From an uncultured Desulfovibrio sp. (lineage in GTDB: Bacteria > Desulfobacterota > Desulfovibrionia > Desulfovibrionales > Desulfovibrionaceae), in assembly GCA_900547595.1 (NCBI GenBank), contig URHE01000009.1, positions 1 to 41,516 on the forward strand: a stretch of DNA of 41,516 nucleotides, written 5' to 3'. Every line of letters begins with the position of its first letter. Within the stretch, counting starts at the first letter, position 1. The translations under genes and the position numbers were made by a program. Shown piece after piece: positions 16,204 to 25,064 of the stretch. Below the pieces are notes generated by a model. The model was not told the origin of the DNA and made no database searches. It saw only the letters and a program-made list of their open reading frames with translations.

Positions 16204-17427
16204 ATGGACCCGAAGCATATCCTCATCCTCGGCGGGGACGGCTACCTTGGGTGGACAGCGGCCATGCATTTTTCCGCCCTGGGCTATGCCGTCACGGTGG
16301 CGGATAATTACTTTCGCCGTGAAGCCTGCCGTCAGGAGGGCATCGACTTCCTCGCCCCGGTCCCGCGCCTGCCGGAGCGGAGCGCCGCCTGGCGGGAGCA
16401 TGGCGGCGGAAAGATCCATGTGGCGGAGGCGGACCTGACGGTGGCGGCCAGCATGCGCGCCCTGTTCGGCGCCGAGGGCTATGAGGAACTGACCGGGACC
16501 CCCTGGCCGGGCAGGCCGCTGGCCGTGCTCCATCTCGCCGAGCAGCCCTCGGCCCCGTATTCCCTGCTGCGGCATGAAAGCACGGCCTTTACCGTCATCA
16601 ACAATCTCGGCGTGACCACCAATCTGCTGTGCGCCGTGCGCGACCTTTCCCCCGAGAGCCAGATCGTCCACATCGGCACCATGGGCGAATACGGCACGCC
16701 CAATATCGATATTGAGGAAGGCTGGCTGGAAATCGAGCACAAGGGGCGCAGGGATACCTTTCTGTATCCGCGGCAGGCTTCTTCCGTCTATCATACCACC
16801 AAGATCATGGACACCGATCTCATGTGGTATTTTGTGCGCGCGTTCGGCCTTGCCGTCACGGACCTCATGCAGGGGCCCGTCTACGGCATTGAAACGCGGG
16901 AAAGCGCCCTTGCCCCCGAACTGATGCCGTTTTTCAATTATGACGATCTGTTCGGCACGGTGCTGAACCGCTTCATCGTCCAGGCCGTTGCCGGCTATCC
17001 CCTCACCGTCTATGGCAAGGGCGGCCAGACGCGGGGATACATCAATATCAGGGACACCATGCAGTGCCTTCAGGTGGCGGTCGAAAAACCGGCCTCGCGC
17101 GGCGAACTCAGGATACTGAACCAGATCACCGAAACCTTCAGCGTCATGGAACTGGCACATCTTGTGCGCCAGGCCGGGGCCCGGCGGGGACTGGACGTGA
17201 CGGTCGAGCATGTGCCCAATCCCCGCACCGAAGCGGAGGAGCACTACTACAACCCCACCTATACAGGACTCAGGGAGCTGGGCGTCAGGCCGCACCCGCT
17301 CACGGCGGAAGTGCTGGACGGCATGCTCGCGCATGTGCTGAAGTACCAGACCGCGATCCGGTCGGACATCATTTTTCCGGACAGGTCCGGCGCACAGGCA
17401 TCCCCGGAGGAACGGACATGTTTGTAA
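16204..17427 (+). CDS. sqdB: UDP-sulfoquinovose synthase (SQD1/SqdB family)
   Basis: This 407-residue protein matches the SQD1 family over its full length. It has GGDGYLGWTAA (NAD motif, residues 10-20), IGTMGEYGTPNIDIEEG, YPRQASSVYHTTK, LTVYGKGGQTRGYINIRD and PNPRTEAEEHYYN. The catalytic triad is intact: T159, Y196 and K200, with the same 37- and 4-residue spacing as T145/Y182/K186 of the Arabidopsis enzyme. The enzyme joins sulfite to UDP-glucose, giving UDP-6-sulfoquinovose, the donor for sulfolipid or, in Sulfolobus, for S-layer glycans (Agl3). Here it sits inside a protein- or surface-glycan operon with no recognisable SqdX/SQD2 lipid synthase, so a sulfonated glycan is likelier than a sulfolipid. 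It overlaps the next gene by 10 bp. Confidence 0.92.
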   Translation: MDPKHILILGGDGYLGWTAAMHFSALGYAVTVADNYFRREACRQEGIDFLAPVPRLPERSAAWREHGGGKIHVAEADLTVAASMRALFGAEGYEELTGTPWPGRPLAVLHLAEQPSAPYSLLRHESTAFTVINNLGVTTNLLCAVRDLSPESQIVHIGTMGEYGTPNIDIEEGWLEIEHKGRRDTFLYPRQASSVYHTTKIMDTDLMWYFVRAFGLAVTDLMQGPVYGIETRESALAPELMPFFNYDDLFGTVLNRFIVQAVAGYPLTVYGKGGQTRGYINIRDTMQCLQVAVEKPASRGELRILNQITETFSVMELAHLVRQAGARRGLDVTVEHVPNPRTEAEEHYYNPTYTGLRELGVRPHPLTAEVLDGMLAHVLKYQTAIRSDIIFPDRSGAQASPEERTCL

Positions 17428-18581
17428 CGATCCCCCATGCAAGCGTGAGGGCGGTGCGCGCCGCCGTGCCGGATCAGGAGATCCGCATCGAGGACGAACT
17501 GGAGTATTATGACAACAGCCTGAAAAAGGCCAACCGCGCGCGCGCCATGATCGGCACCGACCGCCGCCGCCTGGCCTGGCCGGGACAGACGGCCTCCGAC
17601 TTGTGCGCAGCGGCCGCGCGCTCCCTGCTGGAGGCGCACCCCGCCTGCCGCAACGAGACGGATGCCCTCATCTTTGTCAGCCAGTCGCCGGATTATGACC
17701 TGCCCGCCACGGCGTGCATCCTGCAGCAGCGTCTTGGCCTGCCGCAAACCTGCGCGGCCTTTGACGTGAACCAGGGGTGTTCCGGCTATGTCTACGGCCT
17801 GTGGCTTGCCGCAGGCATGATCAATTCCGGCTGCCGCAACGTGCTGCTGCTTGCCGGTGATGCGTCGGCGCAGCCCAGGGACAGGCGCAACCGCGTCATC
17901 GCGCCCATCTTCGGCGACGGCGGCAGCGCCACCCTGGTGAGCCGCGCCGATGCCGCGGCACCGCTGACCTTTTCCATCGGCACGGACGGCACGGGCCACG
18001 GCCATATCATCCTGCCCGTGGGGCGCGGCCGGGTGCCGTTCCATCATGCGTTTGAAGAAAACAGACCGCTGTTTGAGGAGGTGACGGACGCCCAGGGCGT
18101 GCCCTGGCGCGCCACTGACCCCTACATGGACGGGCAGGCCGTCTTTGCCTTCACCCTGCGCGTGGTCCCGCAGCATATCGCGGCCCACCTGGAGCGGGCG
18201 GGCGCAACGCGGGAGGAGATAGCGTATTTCGTCCTGCACCAGGCCAACCGCCAGATACTTTCCGAAATCGCCAAAAAAGCGGGCCTGCCGCCGGAAAAAA
18301 CGCCCAGCGAAACGTTTTCCCGCTATGGCAATCTGTCTTCCGCCTCCATACCCGCCACGCTGTGCGACCTTTTTGGCGAAGCCGGCACCACCGGCAGCAA
18401 ACGGCTCCTGCTCTGCGGCTACGGCGTGGGGCTTTCCTGGGCCTCCTGCCTGTGGGATGCGGAACAGTGCGATTGCGCGCCCGTCATCAACGTGCCCAGG
18501 CCGGAAGCTCCGCCCACGCCCGAGGTCTGGATGGATGCCTGGCGCAAACAGCTTCAGGGAGGACAGCATGAACGCGGATAG
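17418..18581 (+). CDS. 3-oxoacyl-ACP synthase III (FabH-like), glycan-associated
   Basis: This 387-residue thiolase-fold protein has the complete KAS III triad: C121 (FDVNQGCSGYVYGL), H274 (FVLHQANRQ) and N305 (RYGNLSSASIP). KAS III enzymes condense an acyl-CoA with malonyl-ACP. It is unlikely to be the housekeeping FabH, because it sits in a sugar operon beside a dedicated ACP and reductase-like gene. Similar trios in flagellin-glycosylation islands of pseudomonads make a short 3-hydroxyacyl decoration for an amino sugar. The C-terminus carries an extra ~30 residues with a Pro-rich stretch (PRPEAPPTPEVWMDAWRKQL). ATG at 17418 has GGAGG 7 bases upstream; it overlaps the sqdB end and the ACP start, so translation is probably coupled. 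Confidence 0.88.
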   Translation: MFVTIPHASVRAVRAAVPDQEIRIEDELEYYDNSLKKANRARAMIGTDRRRLAWPGQTASDLCAAAARSLLEAHPACRNETDALIFVSQSPDYDLPATACILQQRLGLPQTCAAFDVNQGCSGYVYGLWLAAGMINSGCRNVLLLAGDASAQPRDRRNRVIAPIFGDGGSATLVSRADAAAPLTFSIGTDGTGHGHIILPVGRGRVPFHHAFEENRPLFEEVTDAQGVPWRATDPYMDGQAVFAFTLRVVPQHIAAHLERAGATREEIAYFVLHQANRQILSEIAKKAGLPPEKTPSETFSRYGNLSSASIPATLCDLFGEAGTTGSKRLLLCGYGVGLSWASCLWDAEQCDCAPVINVPRPEAPPTPEVWMDAWRKQLQGGQHERG

Positions 18582-18795
18582 CTTTATCGGAATTTTCACG
18601 GAACTGATCCAGACGGATATGGACCTCACGCCGGAAACCCCGCTGGAAAGCATTGAAGAGTGGGACTCCATGGCCATCATGGCGCTCATCGCCTATCTGG
18701 ATGTGGAGCACCGCACGCAGGCCACCTTTGCCCAGCTCAGGGGCATGAAAACCGTAGGCGACATCGGGCGCCTGATTCCGGGCTTCGAAGAATGA
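18568..18795 (+). CDS. Acyl carrier protein, glycan-associated
   Basis: This 75-residue acidic protein has the phosphopantetheine attachment site at S34 in EEWDSMAIMAL, the ACP DSL/DSM motif. Surrounding predicted helices fit a four-helix ACP. Once converted to the holo form it would carry the acyl chain made by the adjacent KAS III to the SDR and finally to an acyltransferase. The ribosome site GGGAGGACAGC precedes the ATG, which lies 14 bp inside the KAS III gene. The stop overlaps the next ATG (ATGA). Its sequence is far from the usual housekeeping AcpP signature (DSLDTVELVM), supporting a dedicated role. Confidence 0.9.
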   Translation: MNADSFIGIFTELIQTDMDLTPETPLESIEEWDSMAIMALIAYLDVEHRTQATFAQLRGMKTVGDIGRLIPGFEE

Positions 18796-19544
18796 GCGCC
18801 TTCAGCGCCGATGACCGCATCCTCGTGACCGGAGCCAGTTCCGGCATCGGCCGCGCCATCGCCCTGAAGCTCAATGCGGCAGGGGCCACGGTGCTTGCCA
18901 GCGGCCGGGACGGGGAGCGCCTTGTCGAGACGCGCGCCATGGCGCGGGCGCCCGAACGGGTGCATCCCGTGCCGCGTGACCTTGTGGCGGACATGGACGG
19001 CCTCAAGCCCTGGCTTCAGGCCCTGCGCGGGGAATACGGCCCCCTGCGCGGCCTGGTCTGTTCGGCGGGCCGCACCTGGAATGCGCCCATGGCCTTTTAT
19101 GCGCGCGAACGGGTGCAGGAGCTGTTCGACATCTGTTGCCATGCGCCGCTCATCCTGAGCAGCGCGTTTTGCGACAAGCGTGTCAACGCGGGGGCAGGTT
19201 CGGCCATTGTCCACATCGCCGCGGCGGCCGCCGTGGCCCCCAACCCCGGACAGGGCGCCTACGCCGCGGCCAAGGGCGCCCTGGTGGCCGGGGCGAAATG
19301 CCTTGCCAGGGAGGCGGCCCCCCGGAATATCCGCGTCAACTGCATCTCGCCGGGCCTTGTGGAGGGCCCCATGATGGAAGCCACCTGCCGGCAGCTGGGA
19401 CCGGAATTTCTGGAAAGAGAGCTGCCCCTCTATCCCCTGGGGATCGGCAAGCCGGAATATGTGGCGGAACTGGCGGCCTTTCTGCTTTCCGATGCCGCCG
19501 CCTGGCTGACAGGGCAGAACATTCTGCTTTCGGGGGGGCGCTAG
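18792..19544 (+). CDS. FabG-like short-chain dehydrogenase with altered active site
   Basis: This 250-residue classical SDR has TGASSGIG at 13-20 for NAD(P) binding and the catalytic Y157/K161 (GAYAAAK). The catalytic Ser, expected 13 residues before Tyr, is Ala144 (HIAAAAAVAPNPGQGAY), and the usual NAG/Asn positions read CSAG and FDICC (C115 where Asn is expected). The Tyr-Lys pair and the cofactor site remain. By context it should reduce the 3-oxoacyl-ACP made by the upstream KAS III, but it may be slow, act on another group or be non-catalytic. The start overlaps the ACP stop as ATGA; a longer frame from 18660 runs inside the ACP gene and is rejected. Confidence 0.8.
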   Translation: MSAFSADDRILVTGASSGIGRAIALKLNAAGATVLASGRDGERLVETRAMARAPERVHPVPRDLVADMDGLKPWLQALRGEYGPLRGLVCSAGRTWNAPMAFYARERVQELFDICCHAPLILSSAFCDKRVNAGAGSAIVHIAAAAAVAPNPGQGAYAAAKGALVAGAKCLAREAAPRNIRVNCISPGLVEGPMMEATCRQLGPEFLERELPLYPLGIGKPEYVAELAAFLLSDAAAWLTGQNILLSGGR

Positions 19545-20194
19545 TGCGACGCCTCTGGATCATCGGCAACTCAGGCGCGGCCAGGGAATGCTTCTGGATC
19601 TTCAGGGACATGCTGGCGGCCGACGCCGGGCTGGAACAGGAATGTCGGTTCGGGGGCTTTTTGTCCTGGGGGGGACATCCTCCCAATCTGAAGGACCTCG
19701 ATGGTTATTTGCGGGGCGCCGCCGAAGAATACGCCCTGGAACAGGGCGACGTTTTTGCCATCGGCATCGGCGACCCGCACCTGCGCGCCACGGTTTTCGC
19801 GGCCATGAAGGCGCGCGGCGCCACCTTCTTCACGCTCGTGCATCCGCTTGCCGACATCAATCCCGCAGCAAGGATGGGCGAGGCCAATATTTTCCAGCGC
19901 GCCTGCTGCCTGTTTTGCGACACCCGCATCGGCAACGCCAACTATTTCAACGGGGCCGTCAATCTGTCCCATGACGTGGTGGCGGGCGACGCCAACTTCT
20001 TCGGCCCCTTCTCCCTCGTGCTCGGCAATTGCCGCGTGGGCTCGCGCAACCTGCTGGCCGTGCACGTCACCCTGCTGCCCGGAAGCCGCATCGGTGACGA
20101 CAATATCCTCGCGCCGGGCAGCATCGTCTACAAGGGCTGCGGCAATGGACGGCGCATGGCCGGCAATCCCGCGCTGCCCAGGGGCGAGGTCTGA
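19544..20194 (+). CDS. PglD/NeuD-type sugar acyltransferase
   Basis: This 216-residue protein has an N-terminal Rossmann-like PglD_N domain (RRLWIIGNSGAARECFWIF) followed by a left-handed beta-helix with hexapeptide-like repeats (GNANYFNGAVNLSHDVVAGD, ANFFGPFSLVLGNCRVGS, GSRIGDDNILAPGSIVYKG). PglD enzymes acetylate the 4-amino group of nucleotide-activated sugars. A His in NLSHDVV is a candidate general base. Next to KAS III/ACP/SDR genes, it may instead transfer the ACP-bound acyl group. The start is GTG at 19544, overlapping the preceding TAG by one base, with a G-rich stretch upstream; the longer frame from 19136 lies in the SDR gene. It ends 3 bp before the next gene. Confidence 0.8.
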   Translation: MRRLWIIGNSGAARECFWIFRDMLAADAGLEQECRFGGFLSWGGHPPNLKDLDGYLRGAAEEYALEQGDVFAIGIGDPHLRATVFAAMKARGATFFTLVHPLADINPAARMGEANIFQRACCLFCDTRIGNANYFNGAVNLSHDVVAGDANFFGPFSLVLGNCRVGSRNLLAVHVTLLPGSRIGDDNILAPGSIVYKGCGNGRRMAGNPALPRGEV

Positions 20195-20197
20195 GAC

Positions 20198-22252
20198 ATG
20201 CCGAAAACGCTCCATCTCCTGCTGACGCATTACGGCGATTACAACTGCGACTACGAACAGTTTTTGCGTGACAACCGGGAGCTCCTCGCCGGGGGCGGCA
20301 TCGCCTGCCCCTGGCTTGCCGAAAGTTCCCGCGATGCCGGCTGGGGAGCCATGGTGTTCATCAAGCTGAAGGCCGTCCGCAACGGGGCTGCGGCTCTCGC
20401 GGAGGAACTGGCGGCCGCCCTGGCGCCGTGCGATGGCATCCTGCTGGCAGCTCCCCCGCCCATCATGTGGCGGATAGTCCAGGAACTGCGCGCCGTGACG
20501 CGGGGCGACGCCCGCTTTTCCGCATGGGCGGACCCCGCGGTGCGCATCGTCTGGCTTGCGCGTGAGCGCGCCCGCGAGGCCGAAGGCGGCATCGTCTACA
20601 ACCTGCCCGCGGACTCCATCGAGAGCAGTTACCGCTTTGCCATGACCGGCAGGGATACCTGGCTGGAACAGCTGGATGCCCTCCTGGGAATGGCGGCCTC
20701 CCGCGCCATCCTGGAAGACACGGGTCCGGCCCATGTCCGCATGGCGACGGTGCTGGAAAAGCTCGCCATCCCGGTGCCGTTTGCGGCGTGCGCGCCCCTG
20801 CGCGAAACGCGCCCCCACTCCCGCGAGGCGTTATGGCTCAGGGCCAGGCTGCGGCTGATCCTCCCCTGTGACAGCGATGATATTTCCCCGCTGCTTCCCG
20901 AAGGCTCGCTGTTTGATGACGACTGCGGCTTTCTGGAACAGGACAGACGCAATGCGCTGCATGCGGCCTATACGCCGGGCATGAAAAGCATCGCGGCAAA
21001 ATACGGCCACGCGCTGACGCTGCCGGCACCCGAAACCGCTGACGGCTGGCGCCCCTTCACGCCCCCCGCCCCCGCTGTATGCCGCAAGGTCTATGAAGCC
21101 TGGCTGGAGGCGCAGCCCGTGGAGGAACGGGAATTCAGCCTGCGCCTGCTGGAAAACGCCTGGGACACGGGCTGGCTCACCGGGGATGCGCCCGCCTACG
21201 CGGCGGCGCTGCGCGTCCGCCACGGCATCCCGCAGCCGGAGGCGCCACGGCTTTCCGTCCTGACGCTGACCAAAAACCATGAACGCTTCATCGGGGCCTG
21301 CATCGACAGCGTCCTCATGCAGCGGACCACGTTTCCCGTGCGGCACATCATCCTGGATGACCATTCCACAGACGGCACACGCCGCATCGTGGAAGACTAT
21401 GCCCGCAGGCATCCTTCCATCTGTCCGATCTTCATGCCGGCGCACCGCCAGCCGGGGGACAATGTGCGCGCGCTGTATTCCCGCTGCGCCTCCCCCTATG
21501 CCGCCCTGTGCGAAGGGGACGACTATTTCACCGATGCGGAGAAATTGCAGCTTCAGGTGGAGTTTCTGGAAAGCAATCCGGAGTGCGCCCTCTGCTTCCA
21601 TCCCGTGCTGGTGATGTTTGAGAATTCCAGCGAGAACAACTTCATTTTCCCGCCGCCCAAAGGGCTGCCGCGGGGGATCACAAAGCGCTATTATCTGGCG
21701 GATCTGGCCAAGAACAATTTCATTCAGACCAATTCCGTGGTCTATCGCTGGCGCTTTGCCCAGGGCCTGCCCGAATGGTTTCGGGCCGATGTGTGCCCTG
21801 GCGACTGGTACTGCCACCTGCTGCATGCCGAGACCGGCAAGATCGGCTTTCTCCCGCGGATCATGTCCGTGTACCGGCGGCATGCCTCCGCCCTGTACGC
21901 CAATGCGTTCGTGCACCCGGACCGGCACTGGCGCGTCCACGGCATGAACGAGCTGCAGGCGTTCCATGTGTTTAACAAGCATTTTCAGGGCCGGTATTTC
22001 AGAACGCTCTCGATGCTTGCCAATCAGGTGCTGACGAGCTTTCTCCGGGACAAGCTGGATGGCAACGATGCCGGGCTGTTTGATGAAGCCTGCGCGGCCT
22101 ATCCGGAATTCGGGCTGAACTTTCTGAAAAATATCAACATCACCCATGTGCAGCGCCCCAGGGCGGAAAACGGCGGCAACGCCGGCGGAACCGCCCCCAG
22201 CGATGAGGGCCCGGACCGCCAGCGGAGACCCGCCACAGGTCCGGCACGATGA
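20198..22252 (+). CDS. Sulfotransferase-like / family 2 glycosyltransferase fusion
   Basis: A 684-residue protein. The N-terminal ~280 residues (HYGDYNCDYEQFLRDNRELL, then AGGGIACPW) resemble the K-TGT...L-x-FL-x2-NR-x2-L-x3-GI-x-YP opening of a bacterial sulfotransferase-like family, but the P-loop is degenerate. Residues ~345-580 are a clear GT-A family 2 domain: LSVLTLTKNHERFIGACIDS, the DDHSTDGT nucleotide-binding motif and LCEGDDYFTD. The last ~30 residues are low-complexity Gly/Pro/Arg (~655-684) and look like run-on sequence. It lies 3 bp after the acyltransferase gene. It is predicted to be a cytoplasmic transferase adding a sugar, with an N-terminal accessory or modifying domain. Confidence is high for the GT2 part, low for the N-terminus. 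Confidence 0.75.
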   Translation: MPKTLHLLLTHYGDYNCDYEQFLRDNRELLAGGGIACPWLAESSRDAGWGAMVFIKLKAVRNGAAALAEELAAALAPCDGILLAAPPPIMWRIVQELRAVTRGDARFSAWADPAVRIVWLARERAREAEGGIVYNLPADSIESSYRFAMTGRDTWLEQLDALLGMAASRAILEDTGPAHVRMATVLEKLAIPVPFAACAPLRETRPHSREALWLRARLRLILPCDSDDISPLLPEGSLFDDDCGFLEQDRRNALHAAYTPGMKSIAAKYGHALTLPAPETADGWRPFTPPAPAVCRKVYEAWLEAQPVEEREFSLRLLENAWDTGWLTGDAPAYAAALRVRHGIPQPEAPRLSVLTLTKNHERFIGACIDSVLMQRTTFPVRHIILDDHSTDGTRRIVEDYARRHPSICPIFMPAHRQPGDNVRALYSRCASPYAALCEGDDYFTDAEKLQLQVEFLESNPECALCFHPVLVMFENSSENNFIFPPPKGLPRGITKRYYLADLAKNNFIQTNSVVYRWRFAQGLPEWFRADVCPGDWYCHLLHAETGKIGFLPRIMSVYRRHASALYANAFVHPDRHWRVHGMNELQAFHVFNKHFQGRYFRTLSMLANQVLTSFLRDKLDGNDAGLFDEACAAYPEFGLNFLKNINITHVQRPRAENGGNAGGTAPSDEGPDRQRRPATGPAR

Positions 22253-22431
22253 GCCGTTCCGCCAGGCGCGCCGACGGAACGCGCGGCGGGGTGTTCCGCG
22301 ATGCCGCCGCCCTTGGTGCCGCACTGGCCGCCCTGCCCCCGGATGCCTTTGTGAAGGATGTCTCCGGCAGACAACTGGCAGAAAATCTTCTGGCGGTATT
22401 GCCCGGAGAACATGCGGCGCGCCCGGCATAA
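22249..22431 (+). CDS. Short ORF, possible remnant gene
   Basis: A 60-residue ORF overlaps the previous stop as ATGA. Its second half (FRDAAALGAALAALPPDAFV, then KDVSGRQLAENLLAVLPGE) has natural-looking amphipathic helices, while the first 15 residues are Arg-rich. There is no strong ribosome site, so it would depend on translational coupling. It may be a genuine small protein or the surviving end of a longer gene replaced when the AT-rich gene downstream arrived. Function unknown. Confidence 0.35.
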   Translation: MSRSARRADGTRGGVFRDAAALGAALAALPPDAFVKDVSGRQLAENLLAVLPGEHAARPA

Positions 22432-22471
22432 GTTCCGGTGCCCCTGCAAACGGCGACATAGGAGATACAGG

Positions 22472-23575
<1,104 letters not shown>

Positions 23576-23725
23576 CCGCCAAAATCCTCTCGAACGCCGC
23601 GGCGTGCCGTTCACTGCCGCGCGCCGCCGGCGGCTTCCCGGCATCTTGCCAACGGCGCTCCTCTCTGCCACTATGCAGCCATCCTGTCGTGATGGCCGGA
23701 GCGGTCCGCCCTGTGCCGTCCCGGC

Positions 23726-23740
23726 CATACGCGGCGTATG
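23726..23740. repeat. Palindrome upstream of the permease gene
   Basis: CATACGC-G-GCGTATG, perfect 7-bp arms, in the 235-bp gap 23576-23810. It could be an operator or part of the 3' end of the preceding transcript. No T-run follows. Confidence 0.35.
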
Positions 23741-23763
23741 CCGCGCGGACACGGCAGCGGGAT

Positions 23764-23784
23764 TTGAAACACAGCGTGTTTCAA
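23764..23784. repeat. Inverted repeat just upstream of the permease gene
   Basis: TTGAAACAC-AGC-GTGTTTCAA, perfect 9-bp arms, ending 26 bp before the permease ATG. Position and symmetry suit a repressor or activator site; it is not followed by a T-run, so it is a poor terminator. Apart from this and the palindrome at 23726, I see no other element in the gap. Confidence 0.45.
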
Positions 23785-23810
23785 TCGCTTAATTCCTGAA
23801 TGGAGCGGAC

Positions 23811-25040
23811 ATGGCGGTTCGACCTTCCCCCATTTTCGGCGGCACCATGGTGGTGGCCGGCACGGCCATCGGCGCGGGCATGCTCGGCTTGCCCATGATC
23901 TCCGCGGGCATGTGGTTCTCGTGGTCCGCCGTGGTGCTGCTGATTTCCTGGTTTTGCATGTTCCGGTCCAGCCAGGCCATTCTGGAGGTCAATCTGCATT
24001 TTCAGCCGGGCGACAGCTTCCACACGCTGGTGCGCGAATTGCTCGGCCCCGCCTGGACGGCCATCAACGGCCTTTCCGTGGCCTTTGTGCTCTACATTCT
24101 CGTCTATGCGTATGTGAGCGGCGGCGGATCGGTGGTGCAGCATGCCCTGACGCCCGTGCTGGGCGGCGAACCCCCGCGCCTGCTCACGAGCCTCTTCTTC
24201 GCCCTGCTGCTCGCCGCCTGCATCTGGTGGAGCTCCCGCGCGGTGGACAGGTTCTCCATCGTGCTCATGGGCGGCATGGTCCTGGCGCTCCTCCTTTCCA
24301 TGAGCGGCATGTTCCGCCATCTGCGGCTGGATGTGCTGCTGGATGCGGGCGGCGGGGGCGGGCAGGCCATCTTTGTCTGGGGGGCGCTTTCCACCTATCT
24401 CACCTCATTCTGCTTCCACGCCTCGGTGCCGAGCCTGGTCAAGTATCTCGGCAAGGATGGCCGCAGCATCAACGCCTGTCTGCGCTACGGGACGCTCATC
24501 GCCCTGGCCTGCTATTTTGCGTGGATCACCGCCGCCGACGGCGTCATCCCGCGCGAAAGCTTCAAGGCCGTCATCGCGCAGGGCGGCAATGTGGGCGACC
24601 TGCTTGCCGCCGCCGGGCACAACCTGGGCAGCGGCTTCGTGCTCCGGCTGCTGGAGGCGTTTTCGCTGCTTGCCGTGGCCACCTCCTTTTTGGGCGCCGG
24701 GCTCGGCCTTTTCGATTATATGGCCGACCTCTGCAATTTTGACGACAGCCGTCTCGGCCGCACCAAGACGCTCCTGGTGACCTTTTTGCCGCCCATGTTC
24801 TGTGGCCTCGTCTGGCCGGACGGGTTTCTCGCCGCCATCGGCTGGGCGGGTCTGGCGGCCTCGGTATGGTCGGTCATCGTGCCGGCGCTGCTGCTGCGCG
24901 CCTGCCGCCGCCGCTTCAGCCCGGCAGGCTACACGGCGCCGGGCGGGGCCGGCCTTGTGCCCCTGCTCCTGCTGTACGGCATCATTGTGGCCGTCTGCCA
25001 CACCCTCTTCGTCTTCCAGCTTCTGCCCATGTATGAATAG
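23811..25040 (+). CDS. Aromatic amino acid permease (HAAAP family, TyrP/Mtr-like)
   Basis: This 409-residue integral membrane protein opens with GGTMVVAGTAIGAGMLGLP, the unwound first-helix signature of the hydroxy/aromatic amino acid permease family (TyrP, Mtr, TnaB). About eleven hydrophobic helices follow, and length and topology are normal for the family. It would import tyrosine, tryptophan or phenylalanine with a proton. GGAG precedes the start at 23811. The ridA gene follows 24 bp later, so both are probably co-transcribed; this links uptake of an amino acid to clean-up of its reactive imine products. Two palindromes upstream may be regulatory. Substrate preference cannot be assigned from sequence alone. 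Confidence 0.88.
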   Translation: MAVRPSPIFGGTMVVAGTAIGAGMLGLPMISAGMWFSWSAVVLLISWFCMFRSSQAILEVNLHFQPGDSFHTLVRELLGPAWTAINGLSVAFVLYILVYAYVSGGGSVVQHALTPVLGGEPPRLLTSLFFALLLAACIWWSSRAVDRFSIVLMGGMVLALLLSMSGMFRHLRLDVLLDAGGGGGQAIFVWGALSTYLTSFCFHASVPSLVKYLGKDGRSINACLRYGTLIALACYFAWITAADGVIPRESFKAVIAQGGNVGDLLAAAGHNLGSGFVLRLLEAFSLLAVATSFLGAGLGLFDYMADLCNFDDSRLGRTKTLLVTFLPPMFCGLVWPDGFLAAIGWAGLAASVWSVIVPALLLRACRRRFSPAGYTAPGGAGLVPLLLLYGIIVAVCHTLFVFQLLPMYE

Positions 25041-25064
25041 CGCATAGCGCAAAGGAGAACCGCC

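Noticed and set aside
17155..17170. TGGCACATCTTGTGCG as a second sigma-54 site before the KAS III gene
   Set aside because: Lies inside the sqdB coding region with a poorer -12 element; genes there overlap and need no separate promoter.
22358..22471. Upstream extension of the phase-variable gene to 22358
   Set aside because: Arg/Cys-rich, overlaps the 60-codon ORF, and lacks a ribosome site; the ATG at 22472 has GGAG at ideal spacing.
23759..23770. GGGATTTGAA near 23760 matching the complement of the tRNA-Ala T-arm, as a possible attachment site
   Set aside because: Only 10 bases, in inverted orientation, and no integrase; an island att repeat should be direct and longer.
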